DNA of 64,000 nucleotides, taken from the NCBI GenBank assembly GCA_025655595.1, contig JAHXIO010000005.1, positions 248,001 through 312,000 on the forward strand, in the 5' to 3' direction. Numbering within the stretch: position 1 is the first letter of the stretch; each line of letters opens with the position of its first letter. Both the position numbers and the translations under genes were made by a program. Positions 28,457-36,991 of the stretch are shown one piece after another. Source of the stretch: Candidatus Thiodiazotropha sp. (ex Monitilora ramsayi) (GTDB taxonomy: Bacteria > Pseudomonadota > Gammaproteobacteria > Chromatiales > Chromatiaceae). Under the pieces are notes generated by a model. The model saw nothing but the letters and a program-made list of their open reading frames with translations, searched no databases and was not told where the DNA came from.

Positions 28457-28920
28457 TATTATCGCCATCAATCCTTAGGCTGTTCCGATCAAGGGTTTAT
28501 GTCTGCCAGCCAGTCAAATTCCCCTGGTTGCTGCTGATAGCTGTGAATGAAACTTCGGGTCGATCCGAGAGGGACGCATAACCGGGTCCGGAACTTGACG
28601 ATTTACTCGTTGTAACCCACTCGTGGTGAGATTGTCATACCAGACGGCCATACACTGAGTGCCACAGACGCTCGGTATGCACCCGCCCCGGAAATCAGGC
28701 CGGCACTATAGGTGCCGCAAAGCAATGTGCCGCCGAAGCCGTCAGGAATGAAACCGCAGTTGCGTTCCTGTTACTGACAGGTCGTTGGGCGGTTCCGGAA
28801 TACGTAATAAGCAGTGTATGCCCACTTGCAGATAGCCGAGAGCCCTGCAGTGTTAAAGGTCGGTTAGATGATGTGTTTTGTAAGGAGTGATTTAGTGTAA
28901 CTGCTTAGAGTATATGTGCC
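28457..28920. other. 464-bp intergenic stretch, no recognisable gene
   Basis: No open frame of useful length or clear terminator is present. On the minus strand one frame between about 28595 and 28760 reads through some 45 codons with protein-like composition, interrupted on both sides by stops. That may be a decayed gene, but I could not name a parent family. Confidence 0.35.
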
Positions 28921-29613
28921 TCAGAACCGATAACCAAACGTGAAATTGTAGGTCTCTAAACTGAATTTCAGGGGCTGATGCCCGGTCGCTGCACCAACCA
29001 AATCGCCATATGGAATTTTCTCTCGGTCAATGACTTTTTCGCCATCTCCAAGGCGTCGATAGTAATCGTACTGCACGCCGATACTTATTCTATCGGTAAC
29101 CATATATCTCAGACCCACGCCTATTTTCGGTGTGTAGCCTGACGTTTTTTCCACTGTCTTAGCACCCCAGCGCCAGAGAGGGTCTAATGTGCTTGTGAAC
29201 CAAAACTGCTGTTCCAGCTTGGAGTGCCAGTTGGTGAGTCCCGCCCATGCATGCAGTGATAATTTTCCCCGGTTGAAAAAGCTGTACTTCAATTGGAGGT
29301 CGTATGACTTCGTCTCTTGTTTCAGTAAAAAATTGTCTACATCGTTTAGTGTTGTTCCAAAGTCCCGATAAACAATCTCCACCATCAGGTCTTCTATTAT
29401 CGGTGTTCCGAATAGTATATGGACGGCATCTCCAGTTTTATCTAGAGACGAGTCATCGATGATTCCATAGGATGCGTTTTCGATGTCGGGTTTACTGCGA
29501 GTCTGTCCGTAACCTAATTCAACATAGCCTTCAAAAGCTATGGAAGTTATGGGAAATATGAGAACGAATCCCGCACAACAGAAGATGGGGAATACGGTTG
29601 TAAGTCGGTCCAT
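28921..29613 (-). CDS. Predicted outer-membrane beta-barrel protein
   Basis: This 230-residue protein has a signal peptide (about residues 1-26). Alternating strands follow, such as YVELGYGQTRS, YDLQLKYSFFNRG, LSLHAWAGL and ISIGVQYDYYRRLG, and a C-terminal strand ends in Phe (FTFGYRF), the signal recognised by the Bam machinery. Size and strand number suggest an eight-stranded OmpA/OmpW-like barrel. No peptidoglycan-binding domain is attached. It stands alone between two non-coding gaps. Its function is unknown; an adhesion or small-solute role would be a guess. Confidence 0.78.
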   Translation of the reverse strand: MDRLTTVFPIFCCAGFVLIFPITSIAFEGYVELGYGQTRSKPDIENASYGIIDDSSLDKTGDAVHILFGTPIIEDLMVEIVYRDFGTTLNDVDNFLLKQETKSYDLQLKYSFFNRGKLSLHAWAGLTNWHSKLEQQFWFTSTLDPLWRWGAKTVEKTSGYTPKIGVGLRYMVTDRISIGVQYDYYRRLGDGEKVIDREKIPYGDLVGAATGHQPLKFSLETYNFTFGYRF

Positions 29614-29982
29614 TTTCTCTTTGTTATTTATCCATTGGTTGGCCAGCGATAAGGTTGGCGGACCAGATCTTCATGGCCATTATAATGTTTTTTCATGATG
29701 GAAACGATACGGTAACTTGCCGTCGGAGATACTATGTGATTAAACAGCTGTACCCTGTGGCAAGAGGGCTGTGTATTTCAAATCACTGTGACACGAGTAC
29801 AACAAATAATCAGCACTTCCTCGGGAATGCCTGCTATTTATAGTTGGTGGTCAATACTACTGGTGACCGAATTGAAAATTGATATTTAATTGGGTTTGTA
29901 TGACACAATTGAGTGTAGTGCAGATATGAATGCCGAGTGGTTCTACAGTGCAGGAATTAACCCTGTCGATCAGTTATACCGA
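29614..29982. other. 369-bp intergenic stretch
   Basis: This AT-rich gap holds the promoter side of the barrel-protein gene and the 3' side of prpF. I see no supported gene and no strong intrinsic terminator for the prp operon. Confidence 0.4.
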
Positions 29983-31161
29983 TTAGAATACATCCCCTGG
30001 TACACGCACCCATCCTTCCATCAGGACCCGTGCGCTGCGGCTCATCACTACCTTATCGACGACCCAGTTGCCATTCTGCACGCTGGCGGCAGCACCCACC
30101 CTCAAGGTGCCGGAAGGGTGTCCGAAGGTGACTGCCTCTCGGTCGCCGCCACCGGCGGCCAGGTTGGCCAGGGTGCCGGGGATTGCTGCGGCGGTACCGA
30201 TGGCAACGGCAGCCGTGCCCATCATGGCGTGGTGCAGCTTGCCCATTGAGAGGGCGCGTACGTTGAGATCGATCTCCGCTACCTTGATCGGTTTGCCGCT
30301 GGAGGCGACATAGTCCTGCGGCTTGGCGACGAAGGCGACCTTGGGGGTGTGCTGGCGTCCGGCGGCCTCTTCAACCTTTTCGATCAGGCCCATGCGGACC
30401 GCACCGTGGGCACGGATGGTTTCGAACATGGTCAGGGCCTTGTCGTCGCCATTGATCGCCTCCTGCAGTTCGGTGCCGTTGTAACCGATCTCATCGGCAT
30501 TGAGGAAAATCGTGGGGATGCCCGCATTGATCATGGTGGCCTTCAGGGTGCCGACACCGGGAACCTCCAGATCGTCCACCAGATTGCCGGTGGGGAACAT
30601 GGCTTCGGAGGGATCCACCGGGCTCATGAACTCGATCTCCACTTCCGCCGCCGGGAAGGTGACGCCGTCGAGTTCGAAACCGCCGGTCTCCTGTACTTCA
30701 CCATTGGTGATGGGGACATGGGCGATAATGGTCTTCTCGATGTTCTTCTGCCAGATGCGTACCACTGTCGTGCCGTTCTCAGGGATTCGGTCTGCATCCA
30801 CCAGGCCGCTGGCGATGGCGAAGGAGCCCACCGCGGCGGTGAGGTTGCCGCAGTTGCCGCTCCAGTCGACGAAGGGTTTGTCGATGGAGACCTGGCCGAA
30901 GAGGTAGTCCACATCGTGATCCGGTTTATCGCTCTTGGCCAGGATCACCGTCTTGCTGGTGCTGGAGGTGGCGCCGCCCATACCGTCGGTCTGTTTCCCG
31001 TAGGGGTCGGGACTGCCGATCACACGCAGCAGCAGCTTGTCACGTGCCTCGCCTGGTACCTGGGCCGCTTCGGGCAGGTCGGTGAGGTTGAAGAAGACGC
31101 CTTTGCTGGTGCCGCCGCGTATGTAGGTGGCGGGAATCTTTATTTGCGGTGCTTGGGGCAT
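29983..31161 (-). CDS. prpF: 2-methylaconitate cis-trans isomerase
   Basis: This 392-residue protein isomerises 2-methylaconitate so that the AcnD-dependent methylcitrate cycle can proceed. It begins with the family opening KIPATYIRGGTSKGVFFNL. DGMGGATSSTSKTVIL is near residue 65 and DWSGNCGNLTAAVGSFAI near residue 105, with the catalytic-region Cys and Lys retained. The C-terminal half is a second copy of the same fold, as in diaminopimelate-epimerase relatives. I chose ATG at 31161 (MPQAPQIK), preceded by AGGA; the longer frame runs through the hairpin repeat at 31187-31215 and is not coding. It is the last gene of the prp operon. Confidence 0.94.
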   Translation of the reverse strand: MPQAPQIKIPATYIRGGTSKGVFFNLTDLPEAAQVPGEARDKLLLRVIGSPDPYGKQTDGMGGATSSTSKTVILAKSDKPDHDVDYLFGQVSIDKPFVDWSGNCGNLTAAVGSFAIASGLVDADRIPENGTTVVRIWQKNIEKTIIAHVPITNGEVQETGGFELDGVTFPAAEVEIEFMSPVDPSEAMFPTGNLVDDLEVPGVGTLKATMINAGIPTIFLNADEIGYNGTELQEAINGDDKALTMFETIRAHGAVRMGLIEKVEEAAGRQHTPKVAFVAKPQDYVASSGKPIKVAEIDLNVRALSMGKLHHAMMGTAAVAIGTAAAIPGTLANLAAGGGDREAVTFGHPSGTLRVGAAASVQNGNWVVDKVVMSRSARVLMEGWVRVPGDVF

Positions 31162-31186
31162 AACGCTATGTCCTGTAAATTCGGTA

Positions 31187-31215
31187 GGGTGGGCCAAGCT
31201 CCGCTTGGCCAACCC
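31187..31215. repeat. Hairpin repeat between acnD and prpF
   Basis: Arms of 13 bp (GGGTGGGCCAAGC and GCTTGGCCAACCC, one mismatch) surround a 3-nt loop. It resembles in sequence the longer palindromic repeats at 33868 and 39313. Lying between two operon genes, it might protect or terminate part of the mRNA; that is inference. Confidence 0.75.
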
Positions 31216-31225
31216 AACGATCGTT

Positions 31226-33811
31226 TCAAGCGCTGGCGAGGAAGTCCTGGGCGAAGCGTTGCAGCACGCCGCCGGCCCCGTAGACGGAGACCTCTTCCGC
31301 GGTATCCAGGCGACAGGTGACTGGGATCTCCACTCGCTCACCGTTCTTGCGGTGCATGATCACCGTCAGATCGGCACGCGGTGTCGGCTCGCCGATGACG
31401 TCGAAGGTCTCGGTTCCGTCGATAGCGTAGGTCTCACGGGTCTCACCCGACTTGAACTCCAGGGGCAGCACGCCCATGCCGACCAGGTTGGTGCGGTGGA
31501 TACGCTCGAAGCCCTCGGCCATGATCGCTTCCACGCCTGCCAGTCGCACACCCTTGGCTGCCCAGTCGCGGGAAGAGCCCTGGCCGTAGTCGGCACCGGC
31601 CACGATGATCAACGGCTGTTTTCGTTCCATATAGGTCTCGATCGTTTCCCACATACGCATCTGCTCACCCTTCGGTTCGAGGCGCGCCAGGGATCCCTGG
31701 ATGATCTCGCCGTTTTCGTCCCGGCACATCTCATTGAGCAGCTTCGGGTTGGCGAAGGTAGCGCGCTGGGCCGTCAGGTGGTCGCCGCGATGGGTGGCGT
31801 AGGAGTTGAAGTCCTCCTCCGGCAGGCCCATCTTGTCCAGATAGGCGCCGGCGGCACTGTTCAGCATGATCGCGTTGGAGGGGGAGAGGTGATCGGTGGT
31901 GATGTTGTCACCCAGCACCGCCAGCGGACGCATGCTCTTCAGTGTGCGCTCACCGGCCAGTGCGCCCTCCCAATAGGGCGGGCGACGGATGTAGGTACTC
32001 TGCGGACGCCAGTCGTAGAGCGGGCTCTTTGCCGCTTCCACGGTGCCCAGGTCGAACATCGGATTGTAGACCCGGTTGAACTGCTCCGGCTTCACGTGCT
32101 CGGCAACGATGGCATCGATCTCTTCGTCGCTCGGCCAGATATCGTTCAGGGTGATCGGGTTGCCGTCTTTATCCTGACCCAGCGCATCCTTCTCGATATC
32201 GAAGCGCACGGTACCGGCGATGGCGTAGGCTACCACCAGCGGCGGCGAGGCGAGGAAGGCCTGCTTGGCATAGGGGTGGATGCGGCCGTCGAAGTTACGG
32301 TTGCCGGAGAGTACCGCGGTGGCGTAGAGGTCGCGGTCGATGATCTCCTGCTGGATCTTCGGATCCAGTGCGCCGCTCATACCGTTACAGGTGGTACAGG
32401 CATAGGCTACGATGCCGAATCCGAGCTTCTCCAGTTCAGGCAGCAGACCTGCCTCTTCCAGGTACAACCTGGCGACCTTGGAGCCCGGCGCAAATGACGA
32501 TTTGACCCAGGGTTTACGCAGCAGACCCAGCTCATTGGCCTTGCGGGCAATCAGGCCGGCAGCTACCACGTTGCGCGGGTTGGAGGTGTTGGTGCAGCTG
32601 GTGATGGCCGCAATGATCACAGCGCCATCGGGCATTTCACCGGCTTTCTCCTCCCATTCGCCGGCGATGCCGCGCGCGGCCAGGTCGGCAGTCGGTAGGC
32701 GGCGGTGTGGGTTGGACGGACCGGCCATGTTGCGGCACACGGTCGACAGGTCAAACTCCAGTACGCGTTCGTACTCGGCCTCTGCGAGACTGTCCGCCCA
32801 CAGGCCGCTTGTCTTGGCGTAGTTCTCAACCAATGCCACCTGTTCGGCATCGCGTCCGGTCAGCTTCAGGTAATCGAGGGTCTGCTGATCGATATAGAAG
32901 AGTCCGGCGGAGGCGCCGAATTCCGGTGTCATGTTGGAGATGGTGGCGCGGTCACCGATGGTCAGATCAACTGCACCCTCACCGAAGAACTCGAGGTAAG
33001 AGGAGACAACACGTTCCTTGCGCAGGAACTCGGTGATGGCCAGCACGATATCGGTGGCGGTGATGCCGGGCTGGCGCTTGCCGGTCAGCTTCACGCCGAT
33101 GATGTCCGGCAGGCGCATCATGGAGGGACGGCCGAGCATCACGGTCTCGGCCTCCAGGCCGCCCACGCCGATGGCGATAACGCCCAGTGCATCGATATGA
33201 GGGGTGTGGCTGTCGGTGCCCACGCAGGTGTCCGGGAAGGCGACGCCGTCCCGCGCCTGGATCACAGGCGACATCTTCTCCAGATTGATCTGGTGCATGA
33301 TGCCGTTGCCAGCGGGGATCACGTCCACGTTGTCGAAGGCGGTCTTGCACCACTCGATGAAGTGGAAACGGTCTTCGTTACGACGGTCCTCGATGGCGCG
33401 GTTCTTTTCGAACGCCTCCGGATCGAACCCGGCGTGTTCCACCGCAAGCGAGTGGTCGACGATGAGTTGGGTCGGCACCACCGGATTGACCTTGGCGGGA
33501 TCGCCGCCTTTATCGGCGATAGCATCGCGCAGGCCGGCCAGGTCGACCAGTGCGGTCTGACCCAGTATGTCGTGGCAGACCACCCGAGCCGGATACCAGG
33601 GGAAGTCCAGATCACGCTTACGCCCGATGATCTGCTTCAGTGAGTCTTCCAGCATCGCCGGATCACAGCGGCGCACCAGCTGTTCCGCCAGCACGCGCGA
33701 AGTGTAGGGCAGTCTGTCGTAGGCGCCGGGCTGGATCGCCTCGACTGCCTCGCGGGTGTCGAAGTAGTCCAGGTCGCTGCCCGGCAGGGATTTGCGATAG
33801 TCGGTATTCAT
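31226..33811 (-). CDS. acnD: 2-methylcitrate dehydratase, Fe/S-dependent (AcnD)
   Basis: This 861-residue aconitase-superfamily enzyme dehydrates 2-methylcitrate to a 2-methylaconitate isomer that PrpF then converts. It begins with DYRKSLPGSDLDYFDTREAV, characteristic of AcnD. It carries the [4Fe-4S] cysteines in TSCTNTSNPRN near residue 405 and AYACTTCNGMSG near residue 472. The substrate-binding swivel domain follows with ADYGQGSSRDWAAKG near residue 735. Length matches AcnD, not AcnA/AcnB. Its position beside prpF and prpC supports this assignment. Confidence 0.96.
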   Translation of the reverse strand: MNTDYRKSLPGSDLDYFDTREAVEAIQPGAYDRLPYTSRVLAEQLVRRCDPAMLEDSLKQIIGRKRDLDFPWYPARVVCHDILGQTALVDLAGLRDAIADKGGDPAKVNPVVPTQLIVDHSLAVEHAGFDPEAFEKNRAIEDRRNEDRFHFIEWCKTAFDNVDVIPAGNGIMHQINLEKMSPVIQARDGVAFPDTCVGTDSHTPHIDALGVIAIGVGGLEAETVMLGRPSMMRLPDIIGVKLTGKRQPGITATDIVLAITEFLRKERVVSSYLEFFGEGAVDLTIGDRATISNMTPEFGASAGLFYIDQQTLDYLKLTGRDAEQVALVENYAKTSGLWADSLAEAEYERVLEFDLSTVCRNMAGPSNPHRRLPTADLAARGIAGEWEEKAGEMPDGAVIIAAITSCTNTSNPRNVVAAGLIARKANELGLLRKPWVKSSFAPGSKVARLYLEEAGLLPELEKLGFGIVAYACTTCNGMSGALDPKIQQEIIDRDLYATAVLSGNRNFDGRIHPYAKQAFLASPPLVVAYAIAGTVRFDIEKDALGQDKDGNPITLNDIWPSDEEIDAIVAEHVKPEQFNRVYNPMFDLGTVEAAKSPLYDWRPQSTYIRRPPYWEGALAGERTLKSMRPLAVLGDNITTDHLSPSNAIMLNSAAGAYLDKMGLPEEDFNSYATHRGDHLTAQRATFANPKLLNEMCRDENGEIIQGSLARLEPKGEQMRMWETIETYMERKQPLIIVAGADYGQGSSRDWAAKGVRLAGVEAIMAEGFERIHRTNLVGMGVLPLEFKSGETRETYAIDGTETFDVIGEPTPRADLTVIMHRKNGERVEIPVTCRLDTAEEVSVYGAGGVLQRFAQDFLASA

Positions 33812-33867
33812 CGGTCGTTTCTCTAAGTGTCGCAGAGGGTCGGGATGGAATGACCTTGCGGTATTCT

Positions 33868-33928
33868 GGTGGGGCAGGGCCCCACCCTACGCTTCGGACA
33901 TTAAGGTAGGGTGGGGCCCTGCCCCACC
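33868..33928. repeat. Long palindromic repeat, copy 1
   Basis: Two perfectly inverted 23-bp arms (33868-33890 and 33906-33928; core GTAGGGTGGGGC...) are separated by 15 bp. It lies between acnD and prpC, inside the operon. A second copy lies at 39313-39373. Such elements are REP/MITE-like; there is no adjacent transposase. Confidence 0.9.
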
Positions 33929-33996
33929 ATCTTGTGATGGAAGCTCCGCCATATGGTCTTATGACAGTGCCATTCCACTTTGGTCCCTTACACTCG

Positions 33997-35148
33997 TCAG
34001 CGTTGGTCGATCGGCACCCAGGAGCGGTTTTCGGGGCCGGTGTAATTGGCCGAGGGACGAATGATCTTGCCGTCTTCGCGCTGCTCGATCACATGGGCGC
34101 CCCAACCGGAGACGCGGGAGATGACGAAGAGCGGGGTGAACATATCCGTCGGCACACCGAGCTGGTTGTAGGAGACGGCGGAGAACCAGTCGAGGTTGGG
34201 GAACATCTTCTTGATATCCCACATTACCGATTCCAATCGGTCGGCCACGTCGAACATGGTCATGTTGCCGGCCTCCTCGGAGAGCCCCTTGGCCACTCGC
34301 TTGATCACCTCGTTACGGGGATCGCCCACGGTGTAGACCGGATGGCCGAAGCCGATGACGATCTCTTTGCGTCCCACGCGTTCACGAATGTCGGCCTCGG
34401 CCTCGTCGGCGGTGTGATAGCGGCTCTGGATGCGGAAGGCCTCTTCATTCGCACCGCCGTGCTTGGGACCGCGCAGGGCGCCGATGGCGGCGGTGATGGC
34501 GGAGTACATGTCGGAGTTGGTGCCGGCCACGACACGGGCGGTGAAAGTGGAGGCGTTGAACTCATGCTCCGCATAGAGCACCAGAGAGGTGTGCATGGCG
34601 CGCACCCAGGACTCCTTGGGCTTCTCGCCGTGCAGCAGATGCAGGAAGTGACCGCCGATGGAGTCGTCATCGGTCTCCACCTCGATACGTTTCCCGTTCA
34701 TGGCGTAGTGGTACCAGTAGAGCAGGGCGGAGCCGAAGTTGGCCATCAGCCGATCGATGATGTCCCGCGCCTCCGATGCCGGATGGTCCTCTTTCTCGGG
34801 GACGCAACTGCCCATCACGGAGCAGGCGGTGCGCATTACGTCCATCGGGTGTGCCGAGGCGGGGATCGCCTCCAGGGCCTGTTTGACCGCGAGGGGCAGG
34901 CCGCGCATCGATTTCAGCTTGGCCTTGTAGGCCGTGAGTTCCGCCTGGGTCGGCAGGTGGCCGTGGATGAGCAGATAAGCGATCTCCTCGAACTCGGCGA
35001 TTTCGGAGAAATCGAGGATATCGTAACCGCGGTAGTGCAGGTCGTTGCCGGTGCGGCCGACGGTACAGATAGCGGTATTGCCAGCGGCTGTACCGGAGAG
35101 GGCGACCGACTTCTTCGCCTTGGGCAGGACTTGATTGGACTCGCTCAT
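33997..35148 (-). CDS. prpC: 2-methylcitrate synthase
   Basis: This 383-residue citrate-synthase-family enzyme condenses propionyl-CoA with oxaloacetate. It opens with [20 protein letters not shown], typical of PrpC. It has the active-site block [10 protein letters not shown] near residue 232, then [18 protein letters not shown] near residue 260 and [19 protein letters not shown] near the C-terminus. It is shorter than citrate synthase GltA, as PrpC usually is. Its start overlaps the prpB stop codon by 4 bp, showing translational coupling. Confidence 0.96.
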   Translation of the reverse strand: MSESNQVLPKAKKSVALSGTAAGNTAICTVGRTGNDLHYRGYDILDFSEIAEFEEIAYLLIHGHLPTQAELTAYKAKLKSMRGLPLAVKQALEAIPASAHPMDVMRTACSVMGSCVPEKEDHPASEARDIIDRLMANFGSALLYWYHYAMNGKRIEVETDDDSIGGHFLHLLHGEKPKESWVRAMHTSLVLYAEHEFNASTFTARVVAGTNSDMYSAITAAIGALRGPKHGGANEEAFRIQSRYHTADEAEADIRERVGRKEIVIGFGHPVYTVGDPRNEVIKRVAKGLSEEAGNMTMFDVADRLESVMWDIKKMFPNLDWFSAVSYNQLGVPTDMFTPLFVISRVSGWGAHVIEQREDGKIIRPSANYTGPENRSWVPIDQR

Positions 35149-36041
35149 TGGGAAACCTCCTCAGATGCGAAAAGTTGATCCAGTTTCTGTTCGTAATCGT
35201 GATAGCCGAGATAGTCATAGAGATCGGCCCGGCTCTGCATGGTGTCGACAACCCCCTGCTGGGTGCCGTCGGCACGTAAACGCTGGTAGACGTTGAGCGC
35301 TGCGGCGTTGGCTGCACGGAAGGCGCTCAATGGATAAAGAGCGATACTGACGTCGGCGGAGGCCAGCTGCTCGGTGGTGTAGAGCGGGGTGGAGCCGAAC
35401 TCGGTGATGTTGGCCAGGACCGGCACCTTCACCGCCTTGACGAACTCCCGATACTGCTCCAGTTCTGTCATCGCCTCGGGAAAGATCATGTCAGCACCTG
35501 CCTCGACGCAGGCGCAGGCCCGGTCGATAGCCGATTGCATACCCTCTACGGCCAGGGCGTCGGTGCGGGCCATGACCACAAAGTCGTCATCCAGTTTGGC
35601 GTCCACCGCGGCCTTGATGCGATCGACCATCTCGTTTTGCGGGACGATCGCCTTGTTGGGACGGTGGCCGCAGCGTTTCTGCTGCACCTGGTCTTCGATA
35701 TGCACCGCGGCCGCGCCGAACTTGTTCATGTTGCGGATGGTGCGCGAGATGTTGAAGGCGCCGCCCCAACCGGTATCCACGTCGACCAGTACGGGAAGAT
35801 CGGTCACATCGGTGATGCGTCGCAGATCGGTCAACACGTCCTCCATGGTGGTGATGCCCAGGTCGGGGATGCCGCAGGAACCGGCAGCCACACCACCGCC
35901 GGAGATGTAGAGCGACTGGTAGCCGGAGGCTTCCGCCAACCGGGCGTGATAGGCGTTGATGGCGCCGACACACTGCAACGGCTTCTCTCTCTCTATGGCG
36001 GCGCGGAATCGGGCGCCGGGGGTCGTTCTGGTGTTCGTCAT
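35145..36041 (-). CDS. prpB: 2-methylisocitrate lyase
   Basis: This 298-residue enzyme of the isocitrate lyase/PEP mutase family splits 2-methylisocitrate into pyruvate and succinate. Blocks are [19 protein letters not shown] (about residues 45-63), [13 protein letters not shown] with metal-binding acids, and the catalytic loop QKRCGH near residue 120. Length matches E. coli PrpB (296). A good ribosome binding site lies upstream of ATG at 36041. It follows the gntR regulator gene by about 100 bp and overlaps prpC. Confidence 0.97.
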   Translation of the reverse strand: MTNTRTTPGARFRAAIEREKPLQCVGAINAYHARLAEASGYQSLYISGGGVAAGSCGIPDLGITTMEDVLTDLRRITDVTDLPVLVDVDTGWGGAFNISRTIRNMNKFGAAAVHIEDQVQQKRCGHRPNKAIVPQNEMVDRIKAAVDAKLDDDFVVMARTDALAVEGMQSAIDRACACVEAGADMIFPEAMTELEQYREFVKAVKVPVLANITEFGSTPLYTTEQLASADVSIALYPLSAFRAANAAALNVYQRLRADGTQQGVVDTMQSRADLYDYLGYHDYEQKLDQLFASEEVSQ

Positions 36042-36142
36042 TCTTTCACCTCGGGGTTAAGAAATTTGGAATTTTGAATGTTGAATTTTTAATGGATGTG
36101 CGAGCCTTGCTCGCGCTCCGGAATCCAACACACAAATCATCA

Positions 36143-36829
36143 TTAGCTTTCCAGCAGCATCCGTTCGACATTTCTGCGTGAAGACCGGATGTGCTGACGC
36201 ATCAGCAGTTCCGCCATCTCGGGGTCCTTGGCGGCAATGGCGTTGATAAGATAGTGGTGCTCTTCATAGGCCTGCTGGGATCGTTTGCTGCGCATGCCGA
36301 ATTGATAGCGATACATACGCAGCAGATGGTAGAGGTCGTCACACAGGAGGCCGATCAGCTGGTGGTTTTTACTGCCCTGCACGATACGGTAGTGAAAATC
36401 GAGATCGCCCTGCTTCTGAAAGTAGGCCTGGCCATGCTGCTCTTCAATCTCGTGTCCGTGCTCCTCCAGCAGGGTCTGCAGCTCCTCGATCTCCGTCTCA
36501 CTCATATTCTGCGCCGCCAGTCTGGCGGCCATCCCTTCGAGCGCCTCTCTCACCTGATAGATCTCGATCAGTTGCTCATAGGAGAGGGTGACCACTCGTG
36601 CGCCCAGGTTGGGTTTGCGCTCCACCAGCTTTCTCGCCTCGAGCCTGCCGATGGCTTCGCGCAGGGAGCCCCGGCTGACGCTGTACTGGCGGGCCAGCTC
36701 CGGTTCGCTGATCTTGCTGCCGGGCGCTATTTCGCCCTCGACGATGGCCCGCTGCAGGGTGTCGAAAAGGCGATCCGCCAGCGTGATGCTGACTGGATCA
36801 GTGGTGTTGGAGCTGGGGCGGTTTTGCAT
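36143..36829 (-). CDS. GntR-family (FCD-type) transcriptional regulator of the methylcitrate genes
   Basis: This 228-residue regulator has an N-terminal winged helix (about residues 22-85, including ISEPELARQYSVSRGSLREA) and an all-helical FCD ligand-binding domain. It is the first gene of the gntR-prpB-prpC-acnD-prpF run, a place that a sigma54-type PrpR fills in enteric bacteria. Two TGTCGACA-centred sites lie in its own promoter and two more upstream of prpE, so it probably represses both units and releases them on a pathway intermediate. The effector is inferred, not seen. Confidence 0.92.
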   Translation of the reverse strand: MQNRPSSNTTDPVSITLADRLFDTLQRAIVEGEIAPGSKISEPELARQYSVSRGSLREAIGRLEARKLVERKPNLGARVVTLSYEQLIEIYQVREALEGMAARLAAQNMSETEIEELQTLLEEHGHEIEEQHGQAYFQKQGDLDFHYRIVQGSKNHQLIGLLCDDLYHLLRMYRYQFGMRSKRSQQAYEEHHYLINAIAAKDPEMAELLMRQHIRSSRRNVERMLLES

Positions 36830-36841
36830 GTGTCTCGCTTA

Positions 36842-36852
36842 AAGTGTCGACA
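36842..36852. promoter_or_regulatory. Predicted GntR operator 1 (upstream of gntR-prpBC-acnD-prpF)
   Basis: The sequence AAGTGTCGACA contains the 8-bp palindrome TGTCGACA. It lies 13 bp upstream of the gntR start codon and is matched by an inverted partner 63 bp away at 36908. Confidence 0.75.
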
Positions 36853-36907
36853 ATTATTAACTAAAATAGCCAAATATTGTATGAAATATAGACTATAATT
36901 TAAAATG

Positions 36908-36920
36908 TGTCGACACTTTT
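36908..36920. promoter_or_regulatory. Predicted GntR operator 2 (upstream of gntR)
   Basis: The sequence TGTCGACACTTTT is the inverted partner of operator 1. Its flanks (AA before, CTTTTG after) are identical to the distal prpE operator at 38988. Confidence 0.75.
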
Positions 36921-36991
36921 GTCTGTGTATAGGGGAATTTCATCAGTCCTGGGGGAGAGGGGTGGCAATCACCCCTCTCTTCTCTGGCCGC

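Noticed and set aside
29655..29843. Short plus-strand frame between the barrel-protein gene and prpF
   Set aside because: 62 codons without ribosome binding site or family features, in an AT-rich gap.
30349..35178. Long plus-strand open frames (323, 456, 312 and 414 codons) opposite the prp genes
   Set aside because: Each lies opposite a clear enzyme gene with catalytic motifs; their His/Asp/Gly-rich sequences are codon-bias shadows.
35226..35233. TGTCGACA inside prpB
   Set aside because: It lies within coding sequence, has no AAAG extension and no inverted partner at about 62 bp.
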